Part shown: one piece after another, positions 44,259 through 53,315 of the stretch
How the letters are laid out: each line of letters starts with the position of its first letter
How positions within the stretch are numbered: position 1 is the stretch's first letter
Assembly (NCBI RefSeq): GCF_000179555.1
Contig: NZ_AECZ01000009.1
Location: forward strand, 62,001-126,000
DNA from: Solidesulfovibrio fructosivorans JJ]
GTDB lineage: Bacteria; Desulfobacterota; Desulfovibrionia; Desulfovibrionales; Desulfovibrionaceae
Direction of reading: 5' to 3'
Length of the DNA: 64,000 nt
Notes under the pieces: generated by a model
The model's input: only the letters and a program-made list of their open reading frames with translations
Databases searched by the model: none
What the model was told of the DNA's origin: nothing
Position numbers and translations under genes: made by a program

Positions 44259-44981
44259 GGCTTCTTGCAACAGCCGCGCGGTCCGGTCCAGGGCGGTCGC
44301 GGCGTGGGGCGCGTCGCCCGCCTCGCCGGCCAATTCCAGGTCCTTGGCCGCCAATCCGATTTCCTCGAATCCGTAGGACAGCGCCGATCCCTTGAGCTTG
44401 TGTCCCTGCCGGCGCGCGGCTTCCAGATCGCCCTGGTCCAGGGCCAGGCGCGCCGCCTCCAGGGTCTTTGCGGCGGTGTCGAAAAAAAGCGGCAGCAGTT
44501 GGCGCAGGCGTTCCCTGTCCACAAGGAGGGGGCACGCGGCCGGTTCGGCGGCCCGGTCGGGCGCGGAAACCGGCGTGTCGGGGGCCGCCGTGTCGCGGCC
44601 GAGGAATCGCCGCAACGCGGCCAGGATGGCGGCCTTGCGCACCGGCTTGACCAGAAAGTCCGAGCAGCCGGCCTCCCGGCAGCGGTCCCGCTGCTCGTCC
44701 AGGGAGTGGGCGGTGAGGACCAGGATGGGCGTGGGGGGCCGGTTTTCCCGCGACTCCAGGGCCCGGATGGCCCGGGTGGCGTCGTGGCCGTCGAGAACGG
44801 GCATTTCCAGGTCCATGAGAACGAGGTCGTAGGTCGCGGCGGCGAACCGGTCCACCGCCTCGCGGCCGTTGGCGGCTTCGTCGATGCGGTAGTCGCTGTC
44901 GAGGAAAAGCCGCATCAGAACCAGATTGTCGGCATTGTCGTCCACCAGCAGGATGCGCGGTGGCGCGGATACGGAAGGCAT
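44241..44981 (-). CDS. Response regulator with C-terminal HPt domain
   Basis: A 246-residue signalling protein: receiver domain at about 8-130 (DD at 14-15, phospho-acceptor D57 in LMDLEMPVLDG, T90, K112), a Pro/Ala linker, and an HPt domain with H194 in GHKLKGSALSYG. It can therefore receive phosphate at D57 and at H194, like relay modules split from hybrid kinases. ATG 44981 is preferred to the upstream start at 45029. The last five codons lie inside a repeat hairpin. Confidence 0.9.
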   Translation of the reverse strand: MPSVSAPPRILLVDDNADNLVLMRLFLDSDYRIDEAANGREAVDRFAAATYDLVLMDLEMPVLDGHDATRAIRALESRENRPPTPILVLTAHSLDEQRDRCREAGCSDFLVKPVRKAAILAALRRFLGRDTAAPDTPVSAPDRAAEPAACPLLVDRERLRQLLPLFFDTAAKTLEAARLALDQGDLEAARRQGHKLKGSALSYGFEEIGLAAKDLELAGEAGDAPHAATALDRTARLLQEAGGKLF

Positions 44982-45044
44982 GGGCACGCCGCCTGTTGCA
45001 GTTGTGTCCGTGAGCCGGCCTGGCTTCAAACCCTTATTGGCGTA

Positions 45045-45350
45045 CTATGTAGAGGAGGCGCGCCCGGTTGGCAATGGGAAAGGCGAGTTTGGCCGCAGGC
45101 AGACCGTGGCTTCCGGGCACATGGCGGTCAGGTCGCGCACGAACCCTTCCACCCGGGCGGCCGCCTGCGGCGCGTAGGCGAGGCGCACCACGGCGGCGAA
45201 TCGGTCGACCACCGTGGGCAGGGCCAGATTATCCTCGGCCTCGAGCAGAAACTTGAGCAGGGCCACATGGCGCGCGTCCAGGCGCACGTACAGGCGGGCC
45301 GAGGCCGTGGCCGGGCGGTAGGGGGGCTGGCGGCGACGGCGGCGCTTCAC
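45045..45350 (-). CDS. DUF4911 protein
   Basis: A 101-residue protein matching the small DUF4911 family of deltaproteobacteria: a basic head (KRRRRR), then ASARLYVRLDARHVALLKFLLEAEDNLA, TVVDRFAAVVRLAYAP and VEGFVRDL. Function unknown. The GTG start at 45350 overlaps the peptidase stop in a GTGA arrangement, so translation is coupled to the peptidase. Confidence 0.8.
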   Translation of the reverse strand: MKRRRRRQPPYRPATASARLYVRLDARHVALLKFLLEAEDNLALPTVVDRFAAVVRLAYAPQAAARVEGFVRDLTAMCPEATVCLRPNSPFPLPTGRASST

Positions 45351-46423
45351 AGCGTCTCGCAGCCGTCTTCGGTGATAAGCGCCATATGTTCCCAACGCGC
45401 CCCGCCCCATTCGGGGTAGTAGAGCCCCGGCTCCACCGTGACCACCATGCCCGGTTCCAGAACGCCCCGCGAGGCCGGATTGAGGCTCGGCCCTTCGTGG
45501 GTTTCCAGGCCGACGCCGTGGCCCAGGGAATGGGTGAAACGGTCGGCCACCCCGGCCTTGACGAAGACGTCCCGGGCCAGGGCATAGGCGTCGCGAAAGG
45601 GCAGTCCCGGCCGCAGTCCGGCCAATGCGGCGGCCTGGGCCTCCTGGACCCGCTCGAGCATGGTCCGGAAGCGTTCGGGAGGATTGTCGCCCACCCATAC
45701 GGTGCGGGTCTGGTCCGAGCAATAGTCGTCGCGCCGGCCGCCCACGTCGATCAGCACCATGCAGCCGTCGGTGATGACGGTGTCGCCCGGTATGGCGTGG
45801 GGCAGGGCCGCGTTGGCGTCGACGGCCACGATGGAGGAAAAGGCCAGTTCGCTGGCCCCGAATTCCCGGAAGAGCTTTTCGATTTCCCAGGCGGCTTGCG
45901 CCTCGGTGCGGCCGGGCGTCAGCACTTCGGGCAGGCGCTCCATGACGGCGTGGTTGACGGCTGCCGAGCGGCGCATGCGGGCGATCTCGTCCGCGTCCTT
46001 GATCAGGCGCAGCGGCTCCACCGCCCCGGTGACCGGGGTGAGCCGCATGTGCTCGGCCAGCTTGGCGTGGGTGTCGAAGGAGATGGCCGTGGCCTCGAAG
46101 GCGGCCTGGGTGATGCCGCGCTGGGCCAGAAACGAGGCGATGGTGGCGAAGCGGTTGCTGCCGTAGATGCACAAATCCCTGGCCGGCCAGAGGCGTAGCG
46201 CCGCGTCGCGGTAGCGGGCGTCGGTGAAAAGCGCGTCGTGGCCGTCGGCCGTCACGCACAGCCAGCCGGCCGATTCGTTGCATTGGGGGTCGTGCAGCTC
46301 GAAGCCGCTCAAATAGTAGCGATTGGCCGCATGGGTGACGAGCAGGGCGCGGTGCCCCATTTCCGCCAGGCGCTGGCGCAACCGGTCGCGCCGGGCCGCG
46401 TAGGGGGGGATGGTCGTAATCAC
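45347..46423 (-). CDS. M24 family Xaa-Pro peptidase
   Basis: A 358-residue metallopeptidase of the PepP/PepQ kind. The creatinase-like N-terminal domain runs to about 125; the pita-bread catalytic domain carries metal ligands in LIDVGGRRDDYCSDQTRT (two aspartates), HSLGHGVGLETHE, VTVEPGLY and RWEHMALI. It splits a residue from the N-terminus when proline follows. The gene is coupled to the DUF4911 gene downstream. Confidence 0.92.
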   Translation of the reverse strand: MITTIPPYAARRDRLRQRLAEMGHRALLVTHAANRYYLSGFELHDPQCNESAGWLCVTADGHDALFTDARYRDAALRLWPARDLCIYGSNRFATIASFLAQRGITQAAFEATAISFDTHAKLAEHMRLTPVTGAVEPLRLIKDADEIARMRRSAAVNHAVMERLPEVLTPGRTEAQAAWEIEKLFREFGASELAFSSIVAVDANAALPHAIPGDTVITDGCMVLIDVGGRRDDYCSDQTRTVWVGDNPPERFRTMLERVQEAQAAALAGLRPGLPFRDAYALARDVFVKAGVADRFTHSLGHGVGLETHEGPSLNPASRGVLEPGMVVTVEPGLYYPEWGGARWEHMALITEDGCETL

Positions 46424-46462
46424 GGTGAAACGTTGCTCCTTAAGGAAGAGGGCGAAGAGGAT

Positions 46463-46503
46463 GCGAGAGGGGAAACCCTTTAAAAAGGGTTATCCCCTCT
46501 CGC
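46463..46503. repeat. Half copy of the composite intergenic element, copy D
   Basis: Only the GCGAGAGGGG-type hairpin and its linker GCTCTCCCCTTCCTAAAG are present; the second hairpin is missing. It lies between the minus-strand flavoprotein (ends 46616) and the peptidase gene start at 46423, where it may terminate the flavoprotein transcript. Confidence 0.75.
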
Positions 46504-46615
46504 GCTCTCCCCTTCCTAAAGTTTATAACAAGGCGGGAGCTGTGTATAATACTTTGTCTTTGTTGCAAACACATTGGAAAGAGCGGTGAGGACCGTTGCC
46601 CCCTGGAACGGTCCC

Positions 46616-47995
46616 TTACAGCGTATACACCGTTTCCGGGGCGCCGGTGAGCATCCGGTCGGCCCACTGCGCGCCCTGCATGAAGGAATGGTCCATGTTG
46701 CCGACCTCGTATTTCCAGCCGCCGAAGCGTCCCCGGGAGAACACGCCCCGGGCCTCGAGTTCCGGCTGGATGACGGCTAGCGCGGCGTCGCGCTCCAGGC
46801 AGGGGATGGGGTAGGCGTAGTCCACGCGCATTTCCCAGGTGGAGACGAGGCGGTCGCGGTCGTCCGGAGCGATGAGGGTGGTGGCGGCGAGGCCGTCCAC
46901 GGTGCGCCCGGTCAGGTCGTCCAGATTCTCGGGTTTGTGTTCGGAGTAGCTCGTTTCGGTCATGATCGCCCGCTTGCGGGGGCGCGGCCCGTCCGGGTCC
47001 GGGGTGTTGTTGTAGGAATAGTTGTGGAAATTGGTGACCCGGTAGAAGGGGCAGTCGGATTCGGGAAAATACATCCAGCAGCGGGGATCGGGCGGCGCGC
47101 CGTTAAATCCCAGGCCGTGGATGGCCGAGCCGCTGTGCTTGAGCCGGCCGGCGGCGGCGATCATAGCCGGGGTCGCGCCTTCCAGCACGTCCACGACCAG
47201 CCGGTCGAGGGCCATGGTGGAAAGCAGGTGGTCGTAGACCACGGTGTCGCCGGAGGCGGTACGCAGGGTCTTGGCGGCGGCGTCGAGCCGGGCCGCGCCG
47301 TCGCCGCAGCGCACACGGTCGGAAAAGCGCGCGGCCAGGCGGCGGTAGATTTCGCCGGTGCCGCCGTGAAGCGGGAAGGAAAACGTGTTGTTGGGACCCC
47401 AGGCCACGTCGTCCTGGCCGAGGATGATGTTTTTGATCACCCGGTCGGCGTCCACCACGGACACGCGTTCGCCGATCCAGCGGTGGGACATGAGTTCGCC
47501 CGGATGGGCCCAGACCTTGAAGTTGTAGGGCACCATGAAGAGCCGGGCGATGCCCGGGCCGAACACCCGGTCGATCCACTCCCGGAAATGGGCCGGCGGC
47601 GTCTTGTAGGTATCGGCGGCGGCGGCCCGCCCGGCCGCGAGCAGCCCTTCCACGCATTCCCAGGCGAGTTCGGGCGGCAGGCGGCGGATATTGTTCTGGA
47701 AGGGGTAGGGCACGAAGGTGCCGGCCACGCGGATCCAGGATTCGCGCTGGTGCTTGAGCACGTCGTCGCCGAGGAGGTCCTCGAGGAGGGTGTCGAAGGC
47801 CGGGTAGTGGGAAAAGACCACATGGCCGCCCACGTCCCAGGTGAACCCCGCGTTGTCGGTGAAACTGGCGGACAGTCCGCCGACGTAGGGATGGCGTTCG
47901 AGGACGAGAAAGTCGTTTTCGCCGCTTTGGTGCAACTGCCAGGCGGCGCCGAGCCCGGTGGGACCGGCCCCGATGATCAGATATTTGACGCGCAT
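46616..47995 (-). CDS. FAD-dependent oxidoreductase of the UDP-galactopyranose mutase / protoporphyrinogen oxidase type
   Basis: A 459-residue flavoprotein. FAD motif KYLIIGAGPTGLGAAWQL at 4-21, VLERHPYVGGLSASF near 31-45, and a strongly conserved WDVGGHVVFSHYPAFDTLL segment near 55. PYNFKVWAHP near 156 and the C-terminal RFGGWKYEVGNMDHSFMQG are typical of UGM-like amine-oxidase-fold enzymes in sugar clusters; heme synthesis is the alternative role. AGGAGG precedes the ATG at 47995. No glycosyltransferase is adjacent, so the assignment stays at fold level. Confidence 0.85.
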   Translation of the reverse strand: MRVKYLIIGAGPTGLGAAWQLHQSGENDFLVLERHPYVGGLSASFTDNAGFTWDVGGHVVFSHYPAFDTLLEDLLGDDVLKHQRESWIRVAGTFVPYPFQNNIRRLPPELAWECVEGLLAAGRAAAADTYKTPPAHFREWIDRVFGPGIARLFMVPYNFKVWAHPGELMSHRWIGERVSVVDADRVIKNIILGQDDVAWGPNNTFSFPLHGGTGEIYRRLAARFSDRVRCGDGAARLDAAAKTLRTASGDTVVYDHLLSTMALDRLVVDVLEGATPAMIAAAGRLKHSGSAIHGLGFNGAPPDPRCWMYFPESDCPFYRVTNFHNYSYNNTPDPDGPRPRKRAIMTETSYSEHKPENLDDLTGRTVDGLAATTLIAPDDRDRLVSTWEMRVDYAYPIPCLERDAALAVIQPELEARGVFSRGRFGGWKYEVGNMDHSFMQGAQWADRMLTGAPETVYTL

Positions 47996-48060
47996 GCAGG
48001 CCTCCTGTGGGGGTGTCGCATGAATAGCAAGAATGGGGCCAGAGGTCGGGAAAAAAGAAA

Positions 48061-48092
48061 CCCGGGGCCGCCTGCCAGCTGACGGCCCCGGG
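48061..48092 (-). terminator. Rho-independent terminator of the RRM gene
   Basis: Ten-base arms CCCGGGGCCG and CGGCCCCGGG around a 12-base loop; on the minus strand followed by TTTCTTTTTT, 24 bases past the RRM stop. Confidence 0.85.
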
Positions 48093-48116
48093 AAAAAGGT
48101 TGCTGTGGGGGGGGGA

Positions 48117-48395
48117 CTACCAGGCCGGACGACGCGGGGGCCTGGGGGCGCGGGGCTTGGCCTCGTTGACCTTGAGGCTGCGGCCCTCGAACTCCGTCCC
48201 GTCGAGCGACCGGATCGCCTCGTCGGCGGCGGCGTCGTCATCCATCTCCACGAATCCGAAGCCGCGCGGTTTGCCGGTCTCGCGGTCGGAAATCAGTTTA
48301 ACGGATTGAACTTCGCCGTATTGGGCGAACAGATCACGGACGCTTTCCTCGGTGGTGCGGAAGGGCAGGTTGCCAACATAGATGTTCTTGGACAT
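48117..48395 (-). CDS. RNA-binding protein with single RRM domain
   Basis: A 92-residue glycine- and arginine-tailed RNA-binding protein. RNP2 is IYVGNL (5-10), RNP1 is KPRGFGFVEM (42-51); the tail is PRAPRPPRRPAW. Such single-RRM proteins occur in cyanobacteria and deltaproteobacteria, some induced by cold. The ribosome site is GGGAG upstream of the ATG. Monocistronic, with its own terminator. Confidence 0.93.
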   Translation of the reverse strand: MSKNIYVGNLPFRTTEESVRDLFAQYGEVQSVKLISDRETGKPRGFGFVEMDDDAAADEAIRSLDGTEFEGRSLKVNEAKPRAPRPPRRPAW

Positions 48396-48897
48396 GAGAC
48401 ACGGACTCCCAAACGGTTGACGTCAAATGCGAACGCGAAGCGTGTACGGAGGTCCGTCTGGCAACAAACCGCCGGCTACGCTCCTTCCCAGGACGATCCC
48501 ATCGGCCGTACGGCCGGAATGGCCCGATAGTTGGAGTGCATCCGTCGGGTTCGACAACGGGAGGGTAATGGCAAACAGTCGGCGCGCACTCTGTATTGAC
48601 TCCCCAGCGAGCCATTCGCGCAAATTGCCGCGCCGCCGTATCCTGCCACGGGCGAGGTGACCGCACGGGTTTGAGCGAAGATGTCAAACGATATCGGAAC
48701 CCGAAATAGGGGGCAAGAAAAAATTGTTCGTATTCGTCGTTTCCCCTTGAAATAATACTTGGTTTATTTTCAATCGCCCGAATATGTTTTCCGATAAACA
48801 GCTTGGTAGGGATTTCGCCGGATGCCGGGCGACGGAAAATAGTGTAAGCGCGAAGGCGCGGCGAGGAGCCTTTCACAGTGGTGGAGTGGAGGTGGAA
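48396..48897. other. Divergent intergenic region between RRM and TPR genes
   Basis: 502 bases. 48690-48790 is AT-rich (TTGAAATAATACTTGGTTTATTTTCAA) and likely holds a promoter for the TPR gene; 48396-48660 is the leader of the RRM gene, a long one as in cold-shock genes. No convincing gene. Confidence 0.5.
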
Positions 48898-49689
48898 ATG
48901 GCCGAAGCGTTGCAGGCCGAGCGGTTCGCCGTGGCGGTTTCCCAGCGGGAATCCTACAAGACAGGTTTCGGCGGGACCACCCAGGCAAGCGAGCGCGTGC
49001 TCTATTATTACGCGGAGAAGACGCCGGAGGCCGGTATTTCGGTGCAGGCTTTAAACGCCAACAGCGTGCCGAGCGGCGAGAAGACCTCGGTGTCCGAACC
49101 GGAGTTTCTGGAGAAGTTCAAGCCCGAGCCGCTGATCTATTACAATCAGGTCAAGCCGCGCATGGACGAGATGCTTGCCGAGCTCGAAAAGGGTGAGAAG
49201 CATCTCGAAGCCGGGCGCATGGACAAGGCCGAGAAGTCCTTCCAGAAGGCCCTGGAATACGACGCGGAGAACCTGCGGGCGATTTTCGGCCTGGGCAATG
49301 CCTATCTCGCGGCCGGCAAGATGGTGGAGGCGGGGGAGATCTTCGAGAAGATCATGTCCATCGAGCTGGCCTTCGGGCCGGAGAACAAATTTCTGTTCAA
49401 TGAATTCGGCATCCGCATGCGCAAGCATGGGCTCCTGGACATGGCCAAGGTCTACTATGCCAAGGCGCTGACCGTATCCGAGGCTGACGAGAACCTGCAT
49501 TTCAACCTGGGGCGGGTGCTTTTCGAACTGGGCGAGTTCGCGGCCGCCGCCACCGAGGCCGGCAAATGCCTGGCCATCAATCCCGGCTTCCTCATCGCCA
49601 AAAAGCTGAGGGCGGCGGCGGAGAAAAGAACCGTCCCCGCGCCCCCGGCCGCGCCGCCGGCCGCACCGACGGCAACGGACGCCGGCTGA
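48898..49689 (+). CDS. TPR-repeat protein
   Basis: A 263-residue cytosolic protein. After a 70-residue polar head (FEKF-type SEPEFLEKFKPEPLIYY), three to four tetratricopeptide repeats run from about 90 to 235 (KGEKHLEAGRMDKAEKSFQKALEYDAENLRAIFGLGNAYLAAGK and LHFNLGRVLFELGEFAAAATEAGKCLAINPGF in two runs), followed by an Ala/Pro-rich tail. TPRs mediate protein contacts; the partner is unknown. GGAGGTGGAA precedes the ATG at 48898; the frame extends upstream to 48784 without a ribosome site. Confidence 0.85.
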   Translation: MAEALQAERFAVAVSQRESYKTGFGGTTQASERVLYYYAEKTPEAGISVQALNANSVPSGEKTSVSEPEFLEKFKPEPLIYYNQVKPRMDEMLAELEKGEKHLEAGRMDKAEKSFQKALEYDAENLRAIFGLGNAYLAAGKMVEAGEIFEKIMSIELAFGPENKFLFNEFGIRMRKHGLLDMAKVYYAKALTVSEADENLHFNLGRVLFELGEFAAAATEAGKCLAINPGFLIAKKLRAAAEKRTVPAPPAAPPAAPTATDAG

Positions 49690-49704
49690 CCGCCCGTCGC
49701 CGCC

Positions 49705-50562
49705 CTACCGAAACACCACCGTCTTGTTGCCGAAAACGATGACCCGGTCCTCCAGGTGCCACTTGACCGCCCGGGCCAGCACCGTGCGCTCCAGCTCGCT
49801 CCCCGTGGCCTTGAGGTCGGCCACCGAAAACCGGTGCGTCACCCGGGCCGTGTCCTGCTCGATGATCGGCCCGGCGTCCAGCTCGGCCGTGACGTAATGG
49901 GCCGTGGCCCCGATCAGCTTGACCCCGCGCTCGTGTGCCTGCCGGTACGGATCGGCCCCGACGAAGGCCGGCAAAAACGAATGGTGGATGTTGATGACCC
50001 GGGTGTCGTAGGGCCGCAGAAAATCCGCCGACAGGACCCGCATGTACCGGGCCAGCACGACCAGGTCCGTGGCGTCGCCGAGCAGCTCGGCCATGCGCGC
50101 CTCGGCCTCGGGCATGCCGCCGTCGCCGACCGGCACGCAGGAAAACGGTACGCCGAAACTCTCCACGCTCGTCCGCGCGTCCTCGTGGTTGCTGATGACC
50201 ATGGCCACCTCGCAAGGCAGCTCGCCCCGGGCATGCCGCCACAAAAGCTCCATCAGGCAGTGGTCGTGGCGCGAAACCAGGATCACCGCGCGCTTTTTCA
50301 CGTCGGAATACGACAGCCGCCAGTCCATGCAAAACGGCGTTCCCACAACCTCGCCGAAGGACGACTCCAGGGCCGGGCGCGACATGTCCATATAAGGCGT
50401 GTAAAATTCGAGCCGCATGAAAAACGTTCCCCCCTCGGGGTCCGTGGAATGCTGGTCGAGATCGACAATATTGGCCCCATGGGCGTGCAGGAAGGTGGTG
50501 ACGGCCGAAACGATGCCGGGGCGGTCGGGGCAGGTGATGCGCAAACGGGCGGTGTGGGTCAT
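49705..50562 (-). CDS. purU: Formyltetrahydrofolate deformylase
   Basis: A 285-residue enzyme that hydrolyses 10-formyl-THF to formate and THF, supplying formate for purine synthesis and balancing folate. An N-terminal ACT domain ([22 protein letters not shown], 3-24) is followed by the formyltransferase-fold domain with [10 protein letters not shown] near 223 and [12 protein letters not shown] near 255 (catalytic His and Asp). ATG 50562 gives the standard start; the frame upstream is non-coding. It is divergent from ald. Confidence 0.93.
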   Translation of the reverse strand: MTHTARLRITCPDRPGIVSAVTTFLHAHGANIVDLDQHSTDPEGGTFFMRLEFYTPYMDMSRPALESSFGEVVGTPFCMDWRLSYSDVKKRAVILVSRHDHCLMELLWRHARGELPCEVAMVISNHEDARTSVESFGVPFSCVPVGDGGMPEAEARMAELLGDATDLVVLARYMRVLSADFLRPYDTRVINIHHSFLPAFVGADPYRQAHERGVKLIGATAHYVTAELDAGPIIEQDTARVTHRFSVADLKATGSELERTVLARAVKWHLEDRVIVFGNKTVVFR

Positions 50563-50652
50563 GGTGACGGGATCCTTTCCGAATATTCTTGCCGGCGGCT
50601 GATCACCGGGGGAAAGGCCATAACCCAGAACGGTTTTTGAGGCCAGTCGACT

Positions 50653-50675
50653 TTGTCCAAAGATTATTCGGACAA
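50653..50675. promoter_or_regulatory. Inverted repeat TTGTCC-N11-GGACAA in the purU/ald divergent region
   Basis: Perfect six-base arms with an 11-base spacer, in an AT-rich stretch between the divergent purU and ald genes; the two arm centres are 17 bases apart, enough for a dimer on adjacent faces. The half sites resemble those in front of the ABC unit at 10669-10693. Confidence 0.4.
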
Positions 50676-50798
50676 TATTGTCATTTTTCGAAAATTCGTT
50701 TACGGATGGGCGTCCTTGTCGAGCGCGCCCCCGCTTCGAGCGCGCCATGACCGAAGGGAAGCCCAACTTTTAAAAAAAGTACCCAATGAGGTAGGTGT

Positions 50799-51905
50799 AT
50801 GATCATCGGTATCCCCAAGGAAATCAAAACGCTGGAAAATCGGGTCGCCATGACTCCCGGTGCAGTGGAAACCCTTGTGCGGCGCGGTCACAAGGTGCTG
50901 GTCGAGGCCGGAGCCGGTCTGGGTTCCGCCCTGCCCGACGAGCAGTACGCCGCCGCCGGGGCTTCCCTGGTCAGCGCGGCCGAGGCCTGGGGCGCGGAAA
51001 TGGTCATCAAGGTCAAGGAGCCCATCGCCGGCGAGTACAAGTTCCTGCGCAAGGACTTGCTCCTTTTCACCTACCTGCATCTGGCCGCCGACCGGCCGCT
51101 GACCGAGGCCCTGCTCGGCGCGGGCACCATCGGCGTGGCCTACGAGACGGTGCAGCTCGACAGCGGCGCGCTGCCGCTTCTGGTCCCCATGAGCGAAGTC
51201 GCCGGCCGCATGGCTCCCCAGGTCGGCTCCCACGCCCTGGAGAAATCCCAGGGCGGGCGCGGCATCCTGCTTGGCGGCGTGCCCGGCGTGCCCCAGGCTT
51301 CGGTGGTCATCGTCGGCGCGGGCGTGGTCGGCGCCAACGCCTGCAAGATCGCCGTGGGCATGGGCGCCCAGGTCACCGTCCTCGACGTCAACCACGCCCG
51401 GCTCCAGTATCTCGACGACATCTACCAGGGCCGCGTGGTCACCGTGGCCAGCAACGAGGCCAACATCCGCAAGGCCGTCACCTACGCCGACCTGCTCATC
51501 GGCGCGGTGCTCATCCCCGGCGCCAAGGCCCCGCACCTGGTCACCCGCGACATGCTGCCCACCATGAAGCCCGGCTCGGTCATCGTGGACGTGGCCGTGG
51601 ACCAGGGCGGCTGCGTGGAAACCATCAAGGCCACCACCCACGCCGTTCCGACCTACGTCATCGACGGCGTGGTGCACTACGGCGTGGCCAACATGCCCGG
51701 CGCGGTGCCGCGCACCTCCACCTTCGCCCTGTGCAACCAGACCCTGCCCTATGCCCTGAAGCTCGCGGCCAAGGGCGTGGGCGCCCTGCGCGAGGACGCC
51801 GCCCTGGCCAAGGGCCTCAACACCTACGAAGGCAAGCTGACCTTCGCCGGCGTGGCCGAGGCCTTCGATATGCCGTTGACCCGGGTGTCCGAGGCGCTGG
51901 CCTGA
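50799..51905 (+). CDS. ald: Alanine dehydrogenase
   Basis: A 368-residue NAD-dependent enzyme converting L-alanine to pyruvate, NADH and ammonia. [21 protein letters not shown] is the standard start with catalytic K and [14 protein letters not shown] holds the substrate histidine region; [28 protein letters not shown] near 170 is the NAD site; [12 protein letters not shown] near 267 follows. GAGGT precedes the ATG. It lies upstream of the branched-chain amino acid transporter, consistent with amino acid use, though with its own terminator-like hairpin. Confidence 0.95.
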   Translation: MIIGIPKEIKTLENRVAMTPGAVETLVRRGHKVLVEAGAGLGSALPDEQYAAAGASLVSAAEAWGAEMVIKVKEPIAGEYKFLRKDLLLFTYLHLAADRPLTEALLGAGTIGVAYETVQLDSGALPLLVPMSEVAGRMAPQVGSHALEKSQGGRGILLGGVPGVPQASVVIVGAGVVGANACKIAVGMGAQVTVLDVNHARLQYLDDIYQGRVVTVASNEANIRKAVTYADLLIGAVLIPGAKAPHLVTRDMLPTMKPGSVIVDVAVDQGGCVETIKATTHAVPTYVIDGVVHYGVANMPGAVPRTSTFALCNQTLPYALKLAAKGVGALREDAALAKGLNTYEGKLTFAGVAEAFDMPLTRVSEALA

Positions 51906-51922
51906 TTTCGGAATAATCCAGT

Positions 51923-51955
51923 GGGGGAGGGATGTTGCGGACGGTCCCTTCCCCC
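51923..51955 (+). terminator. Terminator-like hairpin after ald
   Basis: GGGGGAGGGA pairs with TCCCTTCCCCC (one bulge) around a 12-base loop, 18 bases past the ald stop. The following sequence is TGCAAAATTT rather than a T-run. Confidence 0.5.
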
Positions 51956-51989
51956 CTGCAAAATTTCACAAAAATGTGGTTTGATGTCC

Positions 51990-52007
51990 GAAGGGGATTC
52001 CCTTCGC
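51990..52007. promoter_or_regulatory. Palindrome upstream of the liv operon
   Basis: CGAAGGG-GATT-CCCTTCG, perfect 7-base arms, 79 bases before the livJ ATG. Could be an operator or leader hairpin; the neighbouring CACAAAAATGTG (51969-51980) is another short palindrome. Confidence 0.35.
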
Positions 52008-52085
52008 CCTGAAGTTCATGTATTTCAAACGGAACCGAAATTTTTCGTGTAAGTTGTTGAAATTGACTGCAAACAGGAGGCGTTC

Positions 52086-53252
52086 ATGAAAAGGTCTTGG
52101 CTCATTGCCCTTTTTCTCGTGCTCGTGGCAGCCGCTCCGGTCCGGGCCGCAGACACCATCAAACTCGGGTTCAACATCCCGCTGACCGGCGACATCCCGG
52201 ACGTGGGCGAGTCCTCGAAGAACGCCGCCGAGATGCTCAAAAAGAAGATCAACGATGCCGGCGGCATCACCGTCGGCGGCAAGAAATATCTGGTGGAATT
52301 CGTCTACGAGGACAACGAGTCCAAGGCCGAGTCCGCCCTGTCCGCCGCGCGCAAGCTCATCACCCAGGACGACGTGCTCGGCATCGTCGGCCCGCAGTCC
52401 AGCAAGCAGGCCGTGCCCGCCGCCGAGGCCTCCAACGACCTCAAGGCCCCGATGATGGCCCCCTGGTCCACCAACCCCAATACCACCAAGGATCGCCCCT
52501 ACGTCTTCCGCGGCTGCTTCCTCGACACCTTCCAGGGTCCCACGGCGGCCAAGTTCGCCACCGAGGAATTCAAGGCCAAGAAGGCCGCCGTGCTCTACGA
52601 CATCGCTTCCGACTATCCCAAGGGCCTGGCCGAGGACTTCAAGGCCGCCTTCGAAAAGATCCACGGCCCCGGCTCGGTTGTCGCTTTCGAGACCTTCACC
52701 ACCAAGGACGTGGACTTCTCGGCCCAGCTGACCAACATCGCCAAGTCCGGCGCGGACGTGCTCTTCGTGCCCCAGTACTACAACGAGGTGCCGCTGATCG
52801 TGAAGCAGGCCAAGTCGCTTGGTTTCGACAAGCCCATCATGGGCAGCGATTCCTGGGGCTCGGGCGATCTGATGGGCCTTTGCGGCGATGACTGCAAGGG
52901 CTACTTCTTCGTCACCCACTACGCCGCCGCCGGCGCCAAGGGCAAGACCAAGGAATTCATCGACGAGTACACCAAGCTCTACAACAAGACCCCCGACGAC
53001 GTCGCGGCCCTGACCTGGGACGGCGCCAACCTGATGCTCGACGGCGTCAAGGCCATGCCCGCCATCACCGGCGATATGGCCAAGGACCGCGAGGCCCTCA
53101 TGAAGGCCATGGCCGGCATCAAGAAGTTCGAAGGCATCACCGGCAATATGTCCTATCCCGCCACCGGCCCCCACGATCCCATCAAGTGCGCCGTGGTGGT
53201 CAAGATCGACGACAACGGCAAGTTCGCCTTCTACAAGTCCGTCTGCCCGTAG
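52086..53252 (+). CDS. livJ: Branched-chain amino acid ABC transporter, substrate-binding protein
   Basis: A 388-residue periplasmic LivJ-type protein. Signal peptide MKRSWLIALFLVLVAAAPVRA, mature start ADTIKLGFNIPLTGDIPDVG; the type I periplasmic fold continues through IVGPQSSKQAVPAAEAS near 102 and SGADVLFVPQYYNEVPLIVKQAK near 220. A CGDDC pair near 262-266 may form a disulfide. AGGAGG precedes the ATG. First gene of livJHMGF. Confidence 0.94.
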   Translation: MKRSWLIALFLVLVAAAPVRAADTIKLGFNIPLTGDIPDVGESSKNAAEMLKKKINDAGGITVGGKKYLVEFVYEDNESKAESALSAARKLITQDDVLGIVGPQSSKQAVPAAEASNDLKAPMMAPWSTNPNTTKDRPYVFRGCFLDTFQGPTAAKFATEEFKAKKAAVLYDIASDYPKGLAEDFKAAFEKIHGPGSVVAFETFTTKDVDFSAQLTNIAKSGADVLFVPQYYNEVPLIVKQAKSLGFDKPIMGSDSWGSGDLMGLCGDDCKGYFFVTHYAAAGAKGKTKEFIDEYTKLYNKTPDDVAALTWDGANLMLDGVKAMPAITGDMAKDREALMKAMAGIKKFEGITGNMSYPATGPHDPIKCAVVVKIDDNGKFAFYKSVCP

Positions 53253-53286
53253 CATCCGCCCGGCAACCGCCGGTCGTCACGCCTGT

Positions 53287-53315
53287 CCGGGACGCTCCGA
53301 AGCGGGGCGTCCCGG
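53287..53315 (+). terminator. Intercistronic hairpin between livJ and livH
   Basis: 12-base arms (CCGGGACGCTCC and GGGGCGTCCCGG, one G:T) with a five-base loop, 35 bases past livJ. No T-run. In many ABC operons such a hairpin stabilises or separates the highly expressed binding-protein message from the rest. Confidence 0.5.

Noticed and set aside
45351-46283. Upstream extension of the DUF4911 gene to a 412-residue frame
   Set aside because: The extension is antisense-like reading in the wrong frame of the peptidase gene; the family is about 100 residues and a GTG overlaps the peptidase stop.
20601-46503. CRISPR array
   Set aside because: The repeated palindromes are far apart, between genes, and lack regularly sized spacers.
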